From assembly GCA_021847735.1 (NCBI GenBank), contig JAJZQD010000019.1, positions 1-34,252 on the forward strand: 34,252 bases of DNA. The letters run 5' to 3'. The DNA is from Bacillota bacterium. Its GTDB lineage: Bacteria > Bacillota > Thermincolia > Thermincolales > UBA2595. Below, one piece after another: positions 24,879 through 32,582 of this stretch. Made by a program: the position numbers and the translations under genes. The notes below the pieces were generated by a model that worked only from the letters and a program-made list of their open reading frames with translations, did not search any database and was not told the origin of the DNA. The first letter of the stretch is position 1, and the number at the start of each line of letters is the position of its first letter.

Positions 24879-26369
24879 TTACCCTTTATTGATGTTAGAA
24901 TTCAACGGGCCGCGGACCAGTGAAGTAATCACGGCGGCACAGGCCAGAGCGGCACCCACCAGATAGGTGAATTGCATCGCTCCTGTGAAAGCCTGAACCT
25001 TTAACTCTGCACCGGCAAGGCCTTTTGCCGTCAAAACCCTATTGAGATATTCCAAGCGGCCGCTGAAGAGAGCGCCAGAAATTGCTACCCCCAGTACCAT
25101 GCCAATATTGCGCATGGTGGCAAGAAAACTGGAAGCGATACCGCGCCTGTTGGGAGGAACCGTACCCATTATAGCACTGTTGTTTGGGGTCTGAAACATC
25201 CCCCCACCCAGCCCGATGATAACCAGGGCAACAATAATGCTCAGAGGGCTCGAATTGATATGCAAATTACTCAAGAGCCACATCCCGAACGCAGTAACAG
25301 CCATTCCGAGAGAACTCAGGTAGCGCGTATCTACCCGGTCGGATATGGCGCCGCTGATTGGCGCTACTATCATTGTCGCCAGGGGTGTGGGAATAAGCAT
25401 CAGGCCCGCCTGGGAAGGGGACATTTGGCGAAGCTGCTGCAGGTAGAAAGGCATAACCAGAATAACGGAAAAGGCGGCCATGTAATTTATCAAGGCTGAT
25501 AAGTTGCCCATAGCAAACAGGCGGTTGCGGAACAAGGAAAGGTCGACCATAGGGAATTTTATTCTATTTTCCATAAACACAAACAAAACCAACAGGCCCA
25601 GGCCCAAGGCCAGAGACCCAAGGATATACGGGTTCCGCCAGCCAGTCTTTTCGGCATAACTGAGGGGAATTAACAGACTGATAAGGGCCAGGAATATTGT
25701 AACAGCGCCCTTTATGTCAAATGACTCAACCTGGCGACCCTTGATACTTGGGATAACTTTGGCGGCCCAGAGAGAACCTATAATTCCTATAGGCAGGTTG
25801 ATAAAAAAAATACTCGGCCAGCCAAAGCGGGCAGTCAGGAACCCGCCCAGTACCGGCCCGGTTGTAAGGGCAACGGAGACCGAAACAGCTATGATCCCCA
25901 GAGATTTGCCCCGGTTCCGGGGAGGTGTAACATCAGTGATAATGGCTGGTCCCATAGCCATCATCATGCCGGCGCCGATTGCCTGCAGGGCCCGAAAGGT
26001 AATAAGCAGGGCAATTGTAGGCGCCATACCGCAGAGTAAGGAACCCGCAGTAAAAATAACAAAACCGGAAAGGTAAATCCGTTTGTGGCCGTACAAATCA
26101 CCCAACCGCCCGTAAGTAAGGATAAGGCTGCTAATGACGAGCAGGTAGGACATAATAACCCACTCCACAGTACCCAGAGAAGTATGAAAACCGGCCCTGA
26201 TGGTCGGGAGAGCTATATTCACCACACTTGAGTCCAAGGGACCCATAAAGGTCCCAATAGCTATGGCTATAAGGATTTGTATTCGCCTGCCCCGGGTCAG
26301 ATTGTCATATAGGCCATGTGCCGGTTTGGCGGCATTGGGCTGGGGCATAGAGGCGTTGTCTGGATTCAT
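24879..26369 (-). CDS. DHA2-type (EmrB/QacA) MFS drug exporter, 14 TM
   Basis: A 496-residue protein starting at ATG 26369. It has about 14 TM segments. Motifs: D1-type LDSSVVNIALPTI in TM1 (~44-56), motif A GRLGDLYGHKR in loop 2-3, motif C-like GPVLGGFL in TM5, and a second motif A-like ISDRVDTRYLS. These mark the proton-coupled DHA2 family that exports drugs and other toxic compounds. Its likely repressor, a MarR protein, lies immediately upstream (26842-26417) on the same strand, about 50 bp away. The substrate cannot be told. Confidence 0.93.
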   Translation of the reverse strand: MNPDNASMPQPNAAKPAHGLYDNLTRGRRIQILIAIAIGTFMGPLDSSVVNIALPTIRAGFHTSLGTVEWVIMSYLLVISSLILTYGRLGDLYGHKRIYLSGFVIFTAGSLLCGMAPTIALLITFRALQAIGAGMMMAMGPAIITDVTPPRNRGKSLGIIAVSVSVALTTGPVLGGFLTARFGWPSIFFINLPIGIIGSLWAAKVIPSIKGRQVESFDIKGAVTIFLALISLLIPLSYAEKTGWRNPYILGSLALGLGLLVLFVFMENRIKFPMVDLSLFRNRLFAMGNLSALINYMAAFSVILVMPFYLQQLRQMSPSQAGLMLIPTPLATMIVAPISGAISDRVDTRYLSSLGMAVTAFGMWLLSNLHINSSPLSIIVALVIIGLGGGMFQTPNNSAIMGTVPPNRRGIASSFLATMRNIGMVLGVAISGALFSGRLEYLNRVLTAKGLAGAELKVQAFTGAMQFTYLVGAALACAAVITSLVRGPLNSNINKG

Positions 26370-26416
26370 GTCATCCCTCCGTTGCCAAATAAGATTTCTA
26401 ATATTCTTACTCTACT

Positions 26417-26842
26417 CTAATCAAAATTGAAATAAATTCTATTAAGCAAATTCTTCAGCTGTTCGACTTCTTCTGTCTTAAAACCCTTCAGCGCAACTTC
26501 CAGTGTCTCTTTGACAACCGGTATCAATATGTTTTTAAGTTCCCGTCCTTCTTTGGTCAAGAAAATTAAAAAAGCTCTCCTGTCATCGGGGTCGACTTCA
26601 CGCCTAATAAACCCTTTATCTTCAAGCTTATCAAGAATCCTGGTTATGTTGGGCTGGTCCTTAAAGCTTTTCTCTGACAGCACTTTTTGGGAAACCCCGT
26701 CTTTTTCCCACAGGCGGTTCAGCAAACCCCACTGTTCAGTTGTAATGTCATAGGGTTTAAAGTTTTGGTGCAGGCAGTTCTTCATTTTTGATGCTGTCCT
26801 GCTGATAATAAACCCCACTGAGTCATCCAGAACAAACTTCAT
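26417..26842 (-). CDS. MarR-family transcriptional regulator
   Basis: A 141-residue protein starting at ATG 26842 with AAAGGGAG 5 nt upstream. It shows the MarR winged-helix layout: dimerising helices at both ends, helix-turn-helix around VSQKVLSEKSFKDQPNITRILDKLEDKGFI (~residues 50-80), and the wing RREVDPDDRRAFLIFLTKEG (the conserved D-x-R-D/RR wing). It presumably represses itself and the MFS exporter downstream until a toxic ligand binds. Confidence 0.95.
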   Translation of the reverse strand: MKFVLDDSVGFIISRTASKMKNCLHQNFKPYDITTEQWGLLNRLWEKDGVSQKVLSEKSFKDQPNITRILDKLEDKGFIRREVDPDDRRAFLIFLTKEGRELKNILIPVVKETLEVALKGFKTEEVEQLKNLLNRIYFNFD

Positions 26843-26871
26843 AATGCTCCCTTTCTCTTATTATACTAATT

Positions 26872-26885
26872 ATTGTTATGACAAT
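26872..26885. promoter_or_regulatory. Candidate MarR operator
   Basis: ATTGT-TATG-ACAAT, a perfect 5-4-5 dyad, 30-43 bp upstream of the marR start and next to TATAAT on the minus strand (about 26859-26866). Position and form fit MarR autoregulation. Confidence 0.5.
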
Positions 26886-26926
26886 TATATATTGGGGTAA
26901 CGGCTGTTGTCAAAGAGTTTAGTATA

Positions 26927-27007
26927 CATATGTCATATTGCCATGTCATATGTCCCAAAATTCATGGCAACTGACAGGAAGATATGTGAGAGATAACACT
27001 CTATAAT
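26927..27007 (+). promoter_or_regulatory. Activator-type promoter region of the decaheme cytochrome
   Basis: TATAAT at 27002-27007 has no good -35 at 16-18 bp. Upstream are two CATATGTC elements (26927 and 26947) exactly 20 bp apart and CAACTGACA at 26968. The same CATATGT and CAACTGACA strings recur upstream of the NarL-type regulator (34175-34188). This fits a promoter needing an activator. Apart from the MarR operator, the 26843-27149 gap holds no gene. Confidence 0.45.
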
Positions 27008-27149
27008 AGTATTAACAAAAACTGAATATGAAGCAAAATAGCTGGTATAACTGATGTTGTCAACCCTAACCATTTTTGGGATAGGGTCACGTCAGCCACA
27101 AACCAGATTAGATTGTCAGTTGCAACTATTAAACAAGGAGGTCAGTAGG

Positions 27150-28184
27150 ATGCAGGATCGTCGGAAAACCATTCTTGCTATCTGCGGTATTTTATTATTT
27201 TTGGTGTTTTTTGCGGTGGCCTTTTCCAGTGTAACGGCCAAGGACAGTAAATCGTCCTCCAAACAGGGTAACAGCCAGGACGATAATAAAAGCTGTACCG
27301 GCTGCCACGAAATGAACCCGGAAGTAGCGACCTGGCAGGTATCCTCTCACAGTAAGATACCCTGTACCGCATGTCATCAGGTAAAACCTTCTGATTTTCA
27401 GGCCCAGCATGACAGTCAAAGTTTTACAAAGCCAATTAAGATGACAGACGCTATCCCCAGTAGTGTTTGCGAGCAGTGCCACTCACCTAACCGGGTAGCA
27501 ACTACCTCAGGTGACCTGATAATCCCCCATGACAGGCATGCCGCCGCCGGAGTTGCCTGTGTCAAGTGCCATGCCGGTGTGGTCCACGGCAAGATTGCGG
27601 AACGCGGCTCGGCATCCGATGGGAAATACGAATCCTGGGATCAGGATTTTGCTAAAAAACAGGCTACCATGTATTACCGGGAACCCAGTATGTGGACCTG
27701 CATCGGTTGCCACAGGCAGCTGAAAGTAACCCGTAGATGCGGCGTCTGCCACACTGAAATACCCAGCCTGCCTTCCCATGATAACCCCACTTGGAAGTCA
27801 GACCACGGCAAGTCTGCACGGGCCGATATCGGAGTATGTACCAAGTGTCACGTAACCCCAGGTTCACCCACGTTTGTGACGCCTTCTACCGGGGATAAGG
27901 CCGCAGATTTCGCCCGGGCCCAGGAGTTCTGTTACAGTTGTCATTTGCAGCGGCCTGCAATGCATGAAAATTCAATGATTCCAGTTCACCCAAGCAAGGT
28001 GGCACAGAGAGGCATCCAAAACTGCCTGACCTGCCATAACCCGGATCCACCTAAGCCGGAAGCCAAGGTAACAGGCACTTATTGTAACCAGTGCCACTGG
28101 TTACCGACCACCCAGCAATCTAAAGCCGGGGCTGCTCCCGCCGGAGCCCAAAATGAAACTGCACAAAAACAGGGTTCATTATAA
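27150..28184 (+). CDS. Decaheme c-type cytochrome with N-terminal membrane anchor
   Basis: A 344-residue protein from ATG 27150, with AAGGAGG 7 nt upstream. An uncleaved or signal-type TM helix (~8-27, ILAICGILLFLVFFAVAFSS) places the rest outside the membrane. Ten CxxCH motifs: CTGCH, CTACH, CEQCH, CVKCH, CIGCH, CGVCH, CTKCH, CYSCH, CLTCH and CNQCH. The first pair and spacing (CTGCHEMNPEVATW...SSHSKIPCTACH) resemble NapC/NrfH-type quinol-linked cytochromes. Many free His could be distal ligands. The C-terminus is Ala/Gln-rich. Likely role: carrying electrons from menaquinol across the cell envelope. No reductase gene is beside it; a nested hairpin follows at 28227-28262. Confidence 0.93.
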   Translation: MQDRRKTILAICGILLFLVFFAVAFSSVTAKDSKSSSKQGNSQDDNKSCTGCHEMNPEVATWQVSSHSKIPCTACHQVKPSDFQAQHDSQSFTKPIKMTDAIPSSVCEQCHSPNRVATTSGDLIIPHDRHAAAGVACVKCHAGVVHGKIAERGSASDGKYESWDQDFAKKQATMYYREPSMWTCIGCHRQLKVTRRCGVCHTEIPSLPSHDNPTWKSDHGKSARADIGVCTKCHVTPGSPTFVTPSTGDKAADFARAQEFCYSCHLQRPAMHENSMIPVHPSKVAQRGIQNCLTCHNPDPPKPEAKVTGTYCNQCHWLPTTQQSKAGAAPAGAQNETAQKQGSL

Positions 28185-28226
28185 CAGGCCCGGACTGTAC
28201 TAACTGAACAAAATAACTAGACTGGT

Positions 28227-28262
28227 AGCCAAGGTATTTCCGTAAGGAGTAATACCTTGGCT
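28227..28262 (+). ncRNA. Perfect 12-bp hairpin with nested GNRA-type loop between two genes
   Basis: AGCCAAGGTATT (28227-28238) pairs fully with AATACCTTGGCT (28251-28262). The loop TCCGTAAGGAGT can itself form TCC-GTAA-GGA with a GUAA (GNRA) tetraloop. No T run follows, so it is a structural element (processing or attenuation) more than a terminator, located 43 bp after the decaheme stop and 25 bp before the next start. Confidence 0.55.
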
Positions 28263-28287
28263 GCTGTTTAAAAAGGCAGTGACTAAT

Positions 28288-29355
28288 ATGCGCATACGGC
28301 TACGCCTGATTTTTACCCTTTCTATACTGTTGGGCTTAATGGGGAGCCAGGTATTTATTACTGTTGGCCTAGTGAGCCATCTGGGCATTACCTTTGCTGA
28401 CATTTCACAAAAACACCTTGTTCAGATAGAAAGAATTAACCGGATAAATCAGAAGCTGGTAATGACTATGGCGGACCCCGCCAGAGGGATGAATTCCAGT
28501 TCCCCGGAAGCCGTGGACCTTAAGGAAATGGATTCGCTGGTGGCATCTTATAAGAAAAACTATGTAGGGTCACCCGAACAACTGGCCGCCCTTCAGGACA
28601 GCTACAACGAATTTAAACGCAATTATGGGTCATTCAGGCACCAAATTAAAAACGGCCTGCCACCGGGCGGGCAGACCTTTAGTTCTTTACAGGATAGCTA
28701 TTTCAGTCTGGTAGTTGCGGTAAACAGCTTACGGGATCAAAACATTTTACAGGTGAGAGAAGCTTTGGCTAGTAACTACCTGGTGGCGAAACAGACTTTT
28801 TATTTATTGTTAATCGCGCTTTGCCTCGTATCGGTTATCGGAATTGTCTTTGGTTGGTATGTGGCCCGTTCCTTTAGTCAAGGATTGAATACGATGTTCA
28901 CTGCTATTCGCAACGTAACCAAAGGCGACCTGTCTCAACCGGCACGCTGGGACAATCCCGATGAATTCGGCCACCTGGCCAAAGCTTTTAATGTGATGCT
29001 GGGCTCTTTACTGAGGGCCCGCCAGGAAACCGACCGGGCCCACGAAGAGGCCTTGGAGAGTCGTGACGAACGCATTCAACTACTTCGGCAGCAGCTTACC
29101 GAAACTGCCCAGGCCCAGGACTACCGCGAAACTGAAAGGCAGAGAATGATACAGGAAATCCGGCAGCAGACCACCCTCGTATTAACAACTGTCAGCCAGG
29201 TACTGAGCAGTTTGGAACAGCAAATGCCGGCTTCCGGCCCGCAGACAGGTGAAATAGCCGCCCTTAAGGCCCTGACCGTTTCTGCCATTGATAATATTGG
29301 CAGCCTGGATTCAAGCAGTTTGTTGGAAGAAGAGGATTACCCGGAATTACTGTAA
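28288..29355 (+). CDS. HAMP-domain sensor protein without kinase or chemotaxis output domain
   Basis: A 355-residue protein; ATG 28288 is preferred to GTG 28279, although its ribosome site (AAGG) is weak. TM1 ~5-28, then a ~145-residue all-helical extracytoplasmic domain like the 4HB-MCP sensor (ISQKHLVQIERINRINQKL...), TM2 ~171-193 (FYLLLIALCLVSVIGIVFGWYVA), and a HAMP domain (~195-247) with NVTKGDLSQPARWDNPDEFGHLAKAFNVML. The rest is coiled coil (ARQETDRAHEEALESRDERIQLLRQQL) and a short Leu/Glu tail. Neither HisKA/HATPase nor an MCP signalling hairpin is present, and the stop is followed by a clean terminator, so it is not a truncation by frameshift. It may signal through a partner, or act as a cofactor of a kinase elsewhere. 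Confidence 0.85.
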   Translation: MRIRLRLIFTLSILLGLMGSQVFITVGLVSHLGITFADISQKHLVQIERINRINQKLVMTMADPARGMNSSSPEAVDLKEMDSLVASYKKNYVGSPEQLAALQDSYNEFKRNYGSFRHQIKNGLPPGGQTFSSLQDSYFSLVVAVNSLRDQNILQVREALASNYLVAKQTFYLLLIALCLVSVIGIVFGWYVARSFSQGLNTMFTAIRNVTKGDLSQPARWDNPDEFGHLAKAFNVMLGSLLRARQETDRAHEEALESRDERIQLLRQQLTETAQAQDYRETERQRMIQEIRQQTTLVLTTVSQVLSSLEQQMPASGPQTGEIAALKALTVSAIDNIGSLDSSSLLEEEDYPELL

Positions 29356-29370
29356 CGGTAACTAATACAA

Positions 29371-29401
29371 GAACTCCTTTTCTTAGGGGGTTCTTTTTTT
29401 T
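29371..29401 (+). terminator. Intrinsic terminator of the HAMP sensor gene
   Basis: GAACTCC (29371-29377) pairs with GGGGTTC (29387-29393) with one G-T pair, followed by eight T. Confidence 0.85.
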
Positions 29402-29765
29402 GCCCCATTCTACGGTAGTCACACTCTGAAAGAGATGCCGCCTAAAAGGAAAACACCGAGTACACTGATTACACAGAGAGTTTAGGGAACCGGTATCTCT
29501 CCGCCTTACGGCTCCGGGAAGGCAGGAGGTTTGTTCCACAAACTTTCCAATTGTATATATAAGGAAATGCCAATTACCTCTCTGTTCTCATCTTTTCTCT
29601 GTTGCCCTCTGTGTTACATTCTCCGCTCTTATCAGCGTGTATCCGTGGCTAAGTGAACTCGTTCAGCTAAAGCTGAACATCGAAACTTCAGTGGGGGACT
29701 CTACCCCCACTGAAGCAGAAAAGTGGAAACTCCACCTAATAGAAGGTGGAGTCTTGGAATTGGGA
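29402..29765. repeat. Non-coding tract: dispersed repeat modules and three tandem hairpins
   Basis: No gene seen. 29441-29485 (CACCGAG/CACAGAGAG) and 29575-29650 (TCTCTGTTGCCCTCTGTG; ATCAGCGTGTATCCGTGGC) are members of the same repeat family as 16.8-17.5 kb. They are followed by three clean hairpins: GTTCAGCT/AGCTGAAC (29661-29678), a 12-bp stem CTTCAGTGGGGG/CCCCCACTGAAG (29686-29715) and ACTCCACC/GGTGGAGT (29729-29752). The hairpin series resembles the right ends of IS200/IS605-type elements (which encode guide-like RNAs), but no tnpA or tnpB is near. Confidence 0.6.
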
Positions 29766-29788
29766 TAAAAAAAGCCCAATAAAGGGCT
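29766..29788 (-). terminator. Intrinsic terminator of the NrfD respiratory operon
   Basis: On the minus strand AGCCC and GGGCT (complements of 29784-29788 and 29773-29777) pair around a 6-nt loop, followed by seven T. It lies 28 bp after the last gene of the operon. Confidence 0.85.
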
Positions 29789-29815
29789 CAAGGTAACCAT
29801 TTTTCATGCCAATTT

Positions 29816-30127
29816 TTAGTTGGGAAATAGTTTTTCACCCTCCTCAGTTAGATCGGCAGTATTTGTGGACCTTACAAAATACAGGACGCTAAGTACGAGT
29901 ACCACAAAGCCTAAAGTCAAAACAAAGGATATGACATTATAGGGGGGCCAAATTGCAATGATAATCAAGACCATACTCACGGCAGAGATGGCAACCCCCA
30001 ATAACCCCACCAGGAAATAACGGGCGATATTTTCCCAAAGTCCCTGGCGGTAACCGATTACGAGTCCTCCAACGCTAAGGCCTAGTGCCAGCGTCAAGAT
30101 GAGGGCCATAATTGTCCAAATCCTCAT
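29816..30127 (-). CDS. Small membrane protein, paralogue of its upstream neighbour
   Basis: A 103-residue protein; ATG 30127 is chosen 6 nt after GGGAGGA. Three TM segments (~3-25, ~38-62, ~66-88). It shares a pattern with the gene upstream: G-x-x-G/S-A-V-x-M-V before a WPPxN motif (IIIAIWPPYNVISF). Function unknown. Last gene of the operon with the tetraheme cytochrome, ferredoxin and NrfD; perhaps an assembly or structural subunit of that complex. Confidence 0.75.
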   Translation of the reverse strand: MRIWTIMALILTLALGLSVGGLVIGYRQGLWENIARYFLVGLLGVAISAVSMVLIIIAIWPPYNVISFVLTLGFVVLVLSVLYFVRSTNTADLTEEGEKLFPN

Positions 30128-30452
30128 TGCCATTCCTCCCATCCTGGGATATGCAGGCGCCGACAGTCCCGGTTACAGCTGCTTTGCCGGTTTTCCCTTT
30201 TCCACCCAATGCAACCGCAGTCATAATACCGGCAAACGCCAGTACGCCCAGGGTTAACATAATATTGAGTGGCGGCCAAAGGACAAGAAAAGTTACCCCG
30301 ACCATGAAGACCGCTGAGACTATTCCTCCTAGTACCGCTGCAACCCAACGAATGGATGGACTGAGGTTAATCCGGTAGAGGAAGAAATAGACACCCAGGA
30401 AGAAACCAAACACCGCAGCAAGACCGATAATCAATACCAAACTTGTAATCAT
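30075..30452 (-). CDS. Small membrane protein with WPPxN motif
   Basis: A 125-residue protein from ATG 30452 with GGGAGG upstream. Three TM segments (~3-25, ~35-58, ~60-82) and the motif LVLWPPLNIMLTL aligned with WPPYN of the next gene; the two look like a tandem duplication. The last ~40 residues (GKTGKAAVTGTV...) are hydrophilic and overlap the start of the next gene by 53 bp, which is unusual. A late frameshift may have extended this protein. Placed 49 bp after the NrfD gene; role unknown. Confidence 0.7.
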   Translation of the reverse strand: MITSLVLIIGLAAVFGFFLGVYFFLYRINLSPSIRWVAAVLGGIVSAVFMVGVTFLVLWPPLNIMLTLGVLAFAGIMTAVALGGKGKTGKAAVTGTVGACISQDGRNGNEDLDNYGPHLDAGTRP

Positions 30453-30501
30453 TTTTCATACCTCCCTTCATATTGTCGAGGGGGAATTACCGGCAATTTT
30501 T

Positions 30502-31806
30502 TTATAGCCGGTCATCCTCCCGCCACTTCCCAAACAAATCTGTCCTAGCTATATACCGTTGACTGGCAGTTGAAGTATACCTCTCCCTGACGGTGGCAAG
30601 AACCCCTTCTTCCAAGGGTTCGCCCAATTCCGGCTCGAATCCCCTGCGCCTTTCGGGTTTTGCTTCTTCGCCATCCATCCAAGGTGGCAGAATATAGGCC
30701 AGGACTGCCAGAATCAATAACGGAAGTATCAGGAACCCTATTGTTGGCACAATACCTTCTGCGAAAATAGGGAAGTGAAACTGGGAATAACCTGAGAGAC
30801 TTTTGGAAACCAACTGCCCGCCGACCACCACATTAAACCTCATGGCCAAAACACCGACAAGCACCAGTGACCCGGAAACGATTGTTCCAATCTGCCTGAT
30901 TTTAACCGGCAAACGTTCCATCCGGGAAAACATCAATAAGAAGAAGGGTACTACCATGCCCATCGACAACTGAATGCCAAAATAACTGAAAGGAATAATT
31001 TGTGTAATTAAACCGCGAACCGCTGGCCATTCTTCTTTACCTTCATACCCTAAATGGATAACTTCCAGTATCTCCAGGACAAAGGCGAAAATCAGGAAAA
31101 CCCAGAGATACTTATTCATCGACATAATGCAAGCAAAATCAATCTTCTTACGCCTAATCCAACAGGCAGCAGCATAAACCACAATCAGCAGCGCGATACC
31201 TGATACAATTGCTGACAGTAAGAATATAACAGGCATTAGAGGTGTTGCCCACCAGGCGTTGGCTTTAATGGCCCCAAAGATAAACCCTACATAACCATGT
31301 AAAAATGCCGCTGATGGAATCCCGAGAATAGCCAGGAAAGTTATAACCTTGTGATCTGTATGAAGCGCCTCCTGGGAAACATCTTTGGCGCCTAAGGTCA
31401 GTAAATTGTAACCGGTCTTGGCAAAACCGGTGCGCGTTTCAGAGAATCCTATGATGTCCGGCCGGTAAATGAACCATATTTCCAACACTACGATAATCAA
31501 ATAAAAGCTGTAAATATAGCCGAACCCCGCCATCGCCGACGTGGGATTGGGTGTCCACATCAGGTTTAGGGCTCTTAAAGGCTGCCCAAGATGAGAAATC
31601 AGGGCCAGAGGCGCCACTACCAAAACAGCAAGAGCTGAAATTAGTGACAACCTGGAAACAGGCTTCAGGTCAGACACTCCGAAAACATGATAGAGAGAAG
31701 AGACAATAAATGCTCCGGCTACTAAGCCGGTAAGGTAGGGATACAGTACGATAAACAAGCCCCAGTTAATTTCAATTTCGTTAGGATAAACATAGCCAAA
31801 CAACAT
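30502..31806 (-). CDS. NrfD/PsrC-type membrane subunit of a quinone oxidoreductase
   Basis: A 434-residue membrane protein starting at ATG 31806, which overlaps the end of the ferredoxin gene. It has about 9-10 TM segments. Typical NrfD elements: WGLFIVLYPYLTGLVAGAFIVSSLYHVFG in TM1, PLALISHLGQPLRALNL after TM2, TPNPTSAMAGFGYIYSFYL, and SAAFLHGYVGFIFGAIKANAWWATPLMPVIFLLSA. Family knowledge: NrfD subunits bind menaquinone at the outer face and pass electrons to or from an iron-sulfur partner. The C-terminal ~65 residues are charged and cytoplasmic. With no catalytic molybdoenzyme, the acceptor is likely the cytochrome encoded two genes upstream. Confidence 0.93.
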   Translation of the reverse strand: MLFGYVYPNEIEINWGLFIVLYPYLTGLVAGAFIVSSLYHVFGVSDLKPVSRLSLISALAVLVVAPLALISHLGQPLRALNLMWTPNPTSAMAGFGYIYSFYLIIVVLEIWFIYRPDIIGFSETRTGFAKTGYNLLTLGAKDVSQEALHTDHKVITFLAILGIPSAAFLHGYVGFIFGAIKANAWWATPLMPVIFLLSAIVSGIALLIVVYAAACWIRRKKIDFACIMSMNKYLWVFLIFAFVLEILEVIHLGYEGKEEWPAVRGLITQIIPFSYFGIQLSMGMVVPFFLLMFSRMERLPVKIRQIGTIVSGSLVLVGVLAMRFNVVVGGQLVSKSLSGYSQFHFPIFAEGIVPTIGFLILPLLILAVLAYILPPWMDGEEAKPERRRGFEPELGEPLEEGVLATVRERYTSTASQRYIARTDLFGKWREDDRL

Positions 31807-32582
31807 TATTTCACCACCTCATCTAACCCAATATAGTATGCCTTCGGTTCTGTTCCCATGTCAGGTTTTAACACTCTAATCCGTTGTTTTTTAACTATTT
31901 GTGTGACTTCACTGTTAGGGTCTTTGAGGTTCCCGTATTTTCTTGCCCCTACTGGACAAACGGTGACACAAGCCGGAAGCATTCCTTTCTGTGTCCGGTG
32001 GTAACACCAGGTACATTTATCAGCTACCTTTAGCTCGGGGTGAAGGAACCTGGCCCCATAAGGACAGGCCTGAATGCAGTAGCGGCAGCCGACACAACGC
32101 TTGTTGTCAACAAGTATCACACCGTCCCCGGTCTTGTAGGTTGCACCAACCGGGCAAACCTGGACACATGGCGGGTTTTCACATTGGTTACAGAGCTTAG
32201 GTACAAAAAACTGTTTCCCATCTGTTTTTTCAGCGGGCTCGAAATCAAGTCCGCCGTTAGGTGAGTCTATGTTAACCTGACCCTCTCCGGACTCCACATA
32301 CCGCTCAACCCAGGTTCGGAAAACTTCCTTATCTAGTGGCACGCCGTTTTCAAGCTTGCAGGCCTTCACGCATCTGGCACAGCCAATGCACTTTTCAGTG
32401 TCAACTACGAAACCCCACTCTTTTCCTGCCCAAATCTCCGGCCATGATTTGCCTTTCAGTACTTCCTGGGCCACAGATGTTTTCTGTAACACAGCGAGGC
32501 CGCCAAGCGGGGCTAAAATACCTGCGGCTACAATCTTACCTGCGGTGGCTAAAAAATCCCGACGAGATACTTCCTTTTTCAT
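31806..32582 (-). CDS. Tat-exported four-cluster [4Fe-4S] ferredoxin (DmsB/PsrB/NrfC type)
   Basis: A 258-residue protein from ATG 32582, overlapping the preceding stop. The N-terminus carries a twin-arginine signal SRRDFLATAGKIVAAG (Arg7-Arg8), so the folded protein is exported. Four Cys clusters are visible: CIGCARCVKAC (~65), CNQCENPPCVQVC (~131), CVGCRYCIQAC (~163) and CTWCYHRTQKGMLPACVTVC (~192). The third and fourth are spaced as in NrfC/PsrB. It should relay electrons between NrfD and the tetraheme cytochrome on the outside of the membrane. All cluster ligands are present. Confidence 0.95.
   Translation of the reverse strand: MKKEVSRRDFLATAGKIVAAGILAPLGGLAVLQKTSVAQEVLKGKSWPEIWAGKEWGFVVDTEKCIGCARCVKACKLENGVPLDKEVFRTWVERYVESGEGQVNIDSPNGGLDFEPAEKTDGKQFFVPKLCNQCENPPCVQVCPVGATYKTGDGVILVDNKRCVGCRYCIQACPYGARFLHPELKVADKCTWCYHRTQKGMLPACVTVCPVGARKYGNLKDPNSEVTQIVKKQRIRVLKPDMGTEPKAYYIGLDEVVK

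Noticed and set aside
26859-26885. TTGTCA with TATAAT upstream of marR as a full promoter
   Set aside because: The spacer between the two boxes is 13 bp, too short for a normal sigma-A promoter; only the ATTGT-N4-ACAAT dyad is kept.
27054-27149. Upstream extension of the decaheme cytochrome frame
   Set aside because: No ribosome site there; the extension lacks signal-like sequence, while ATG 27150 follows AAGGAGG and begins a proper signal-anchor.
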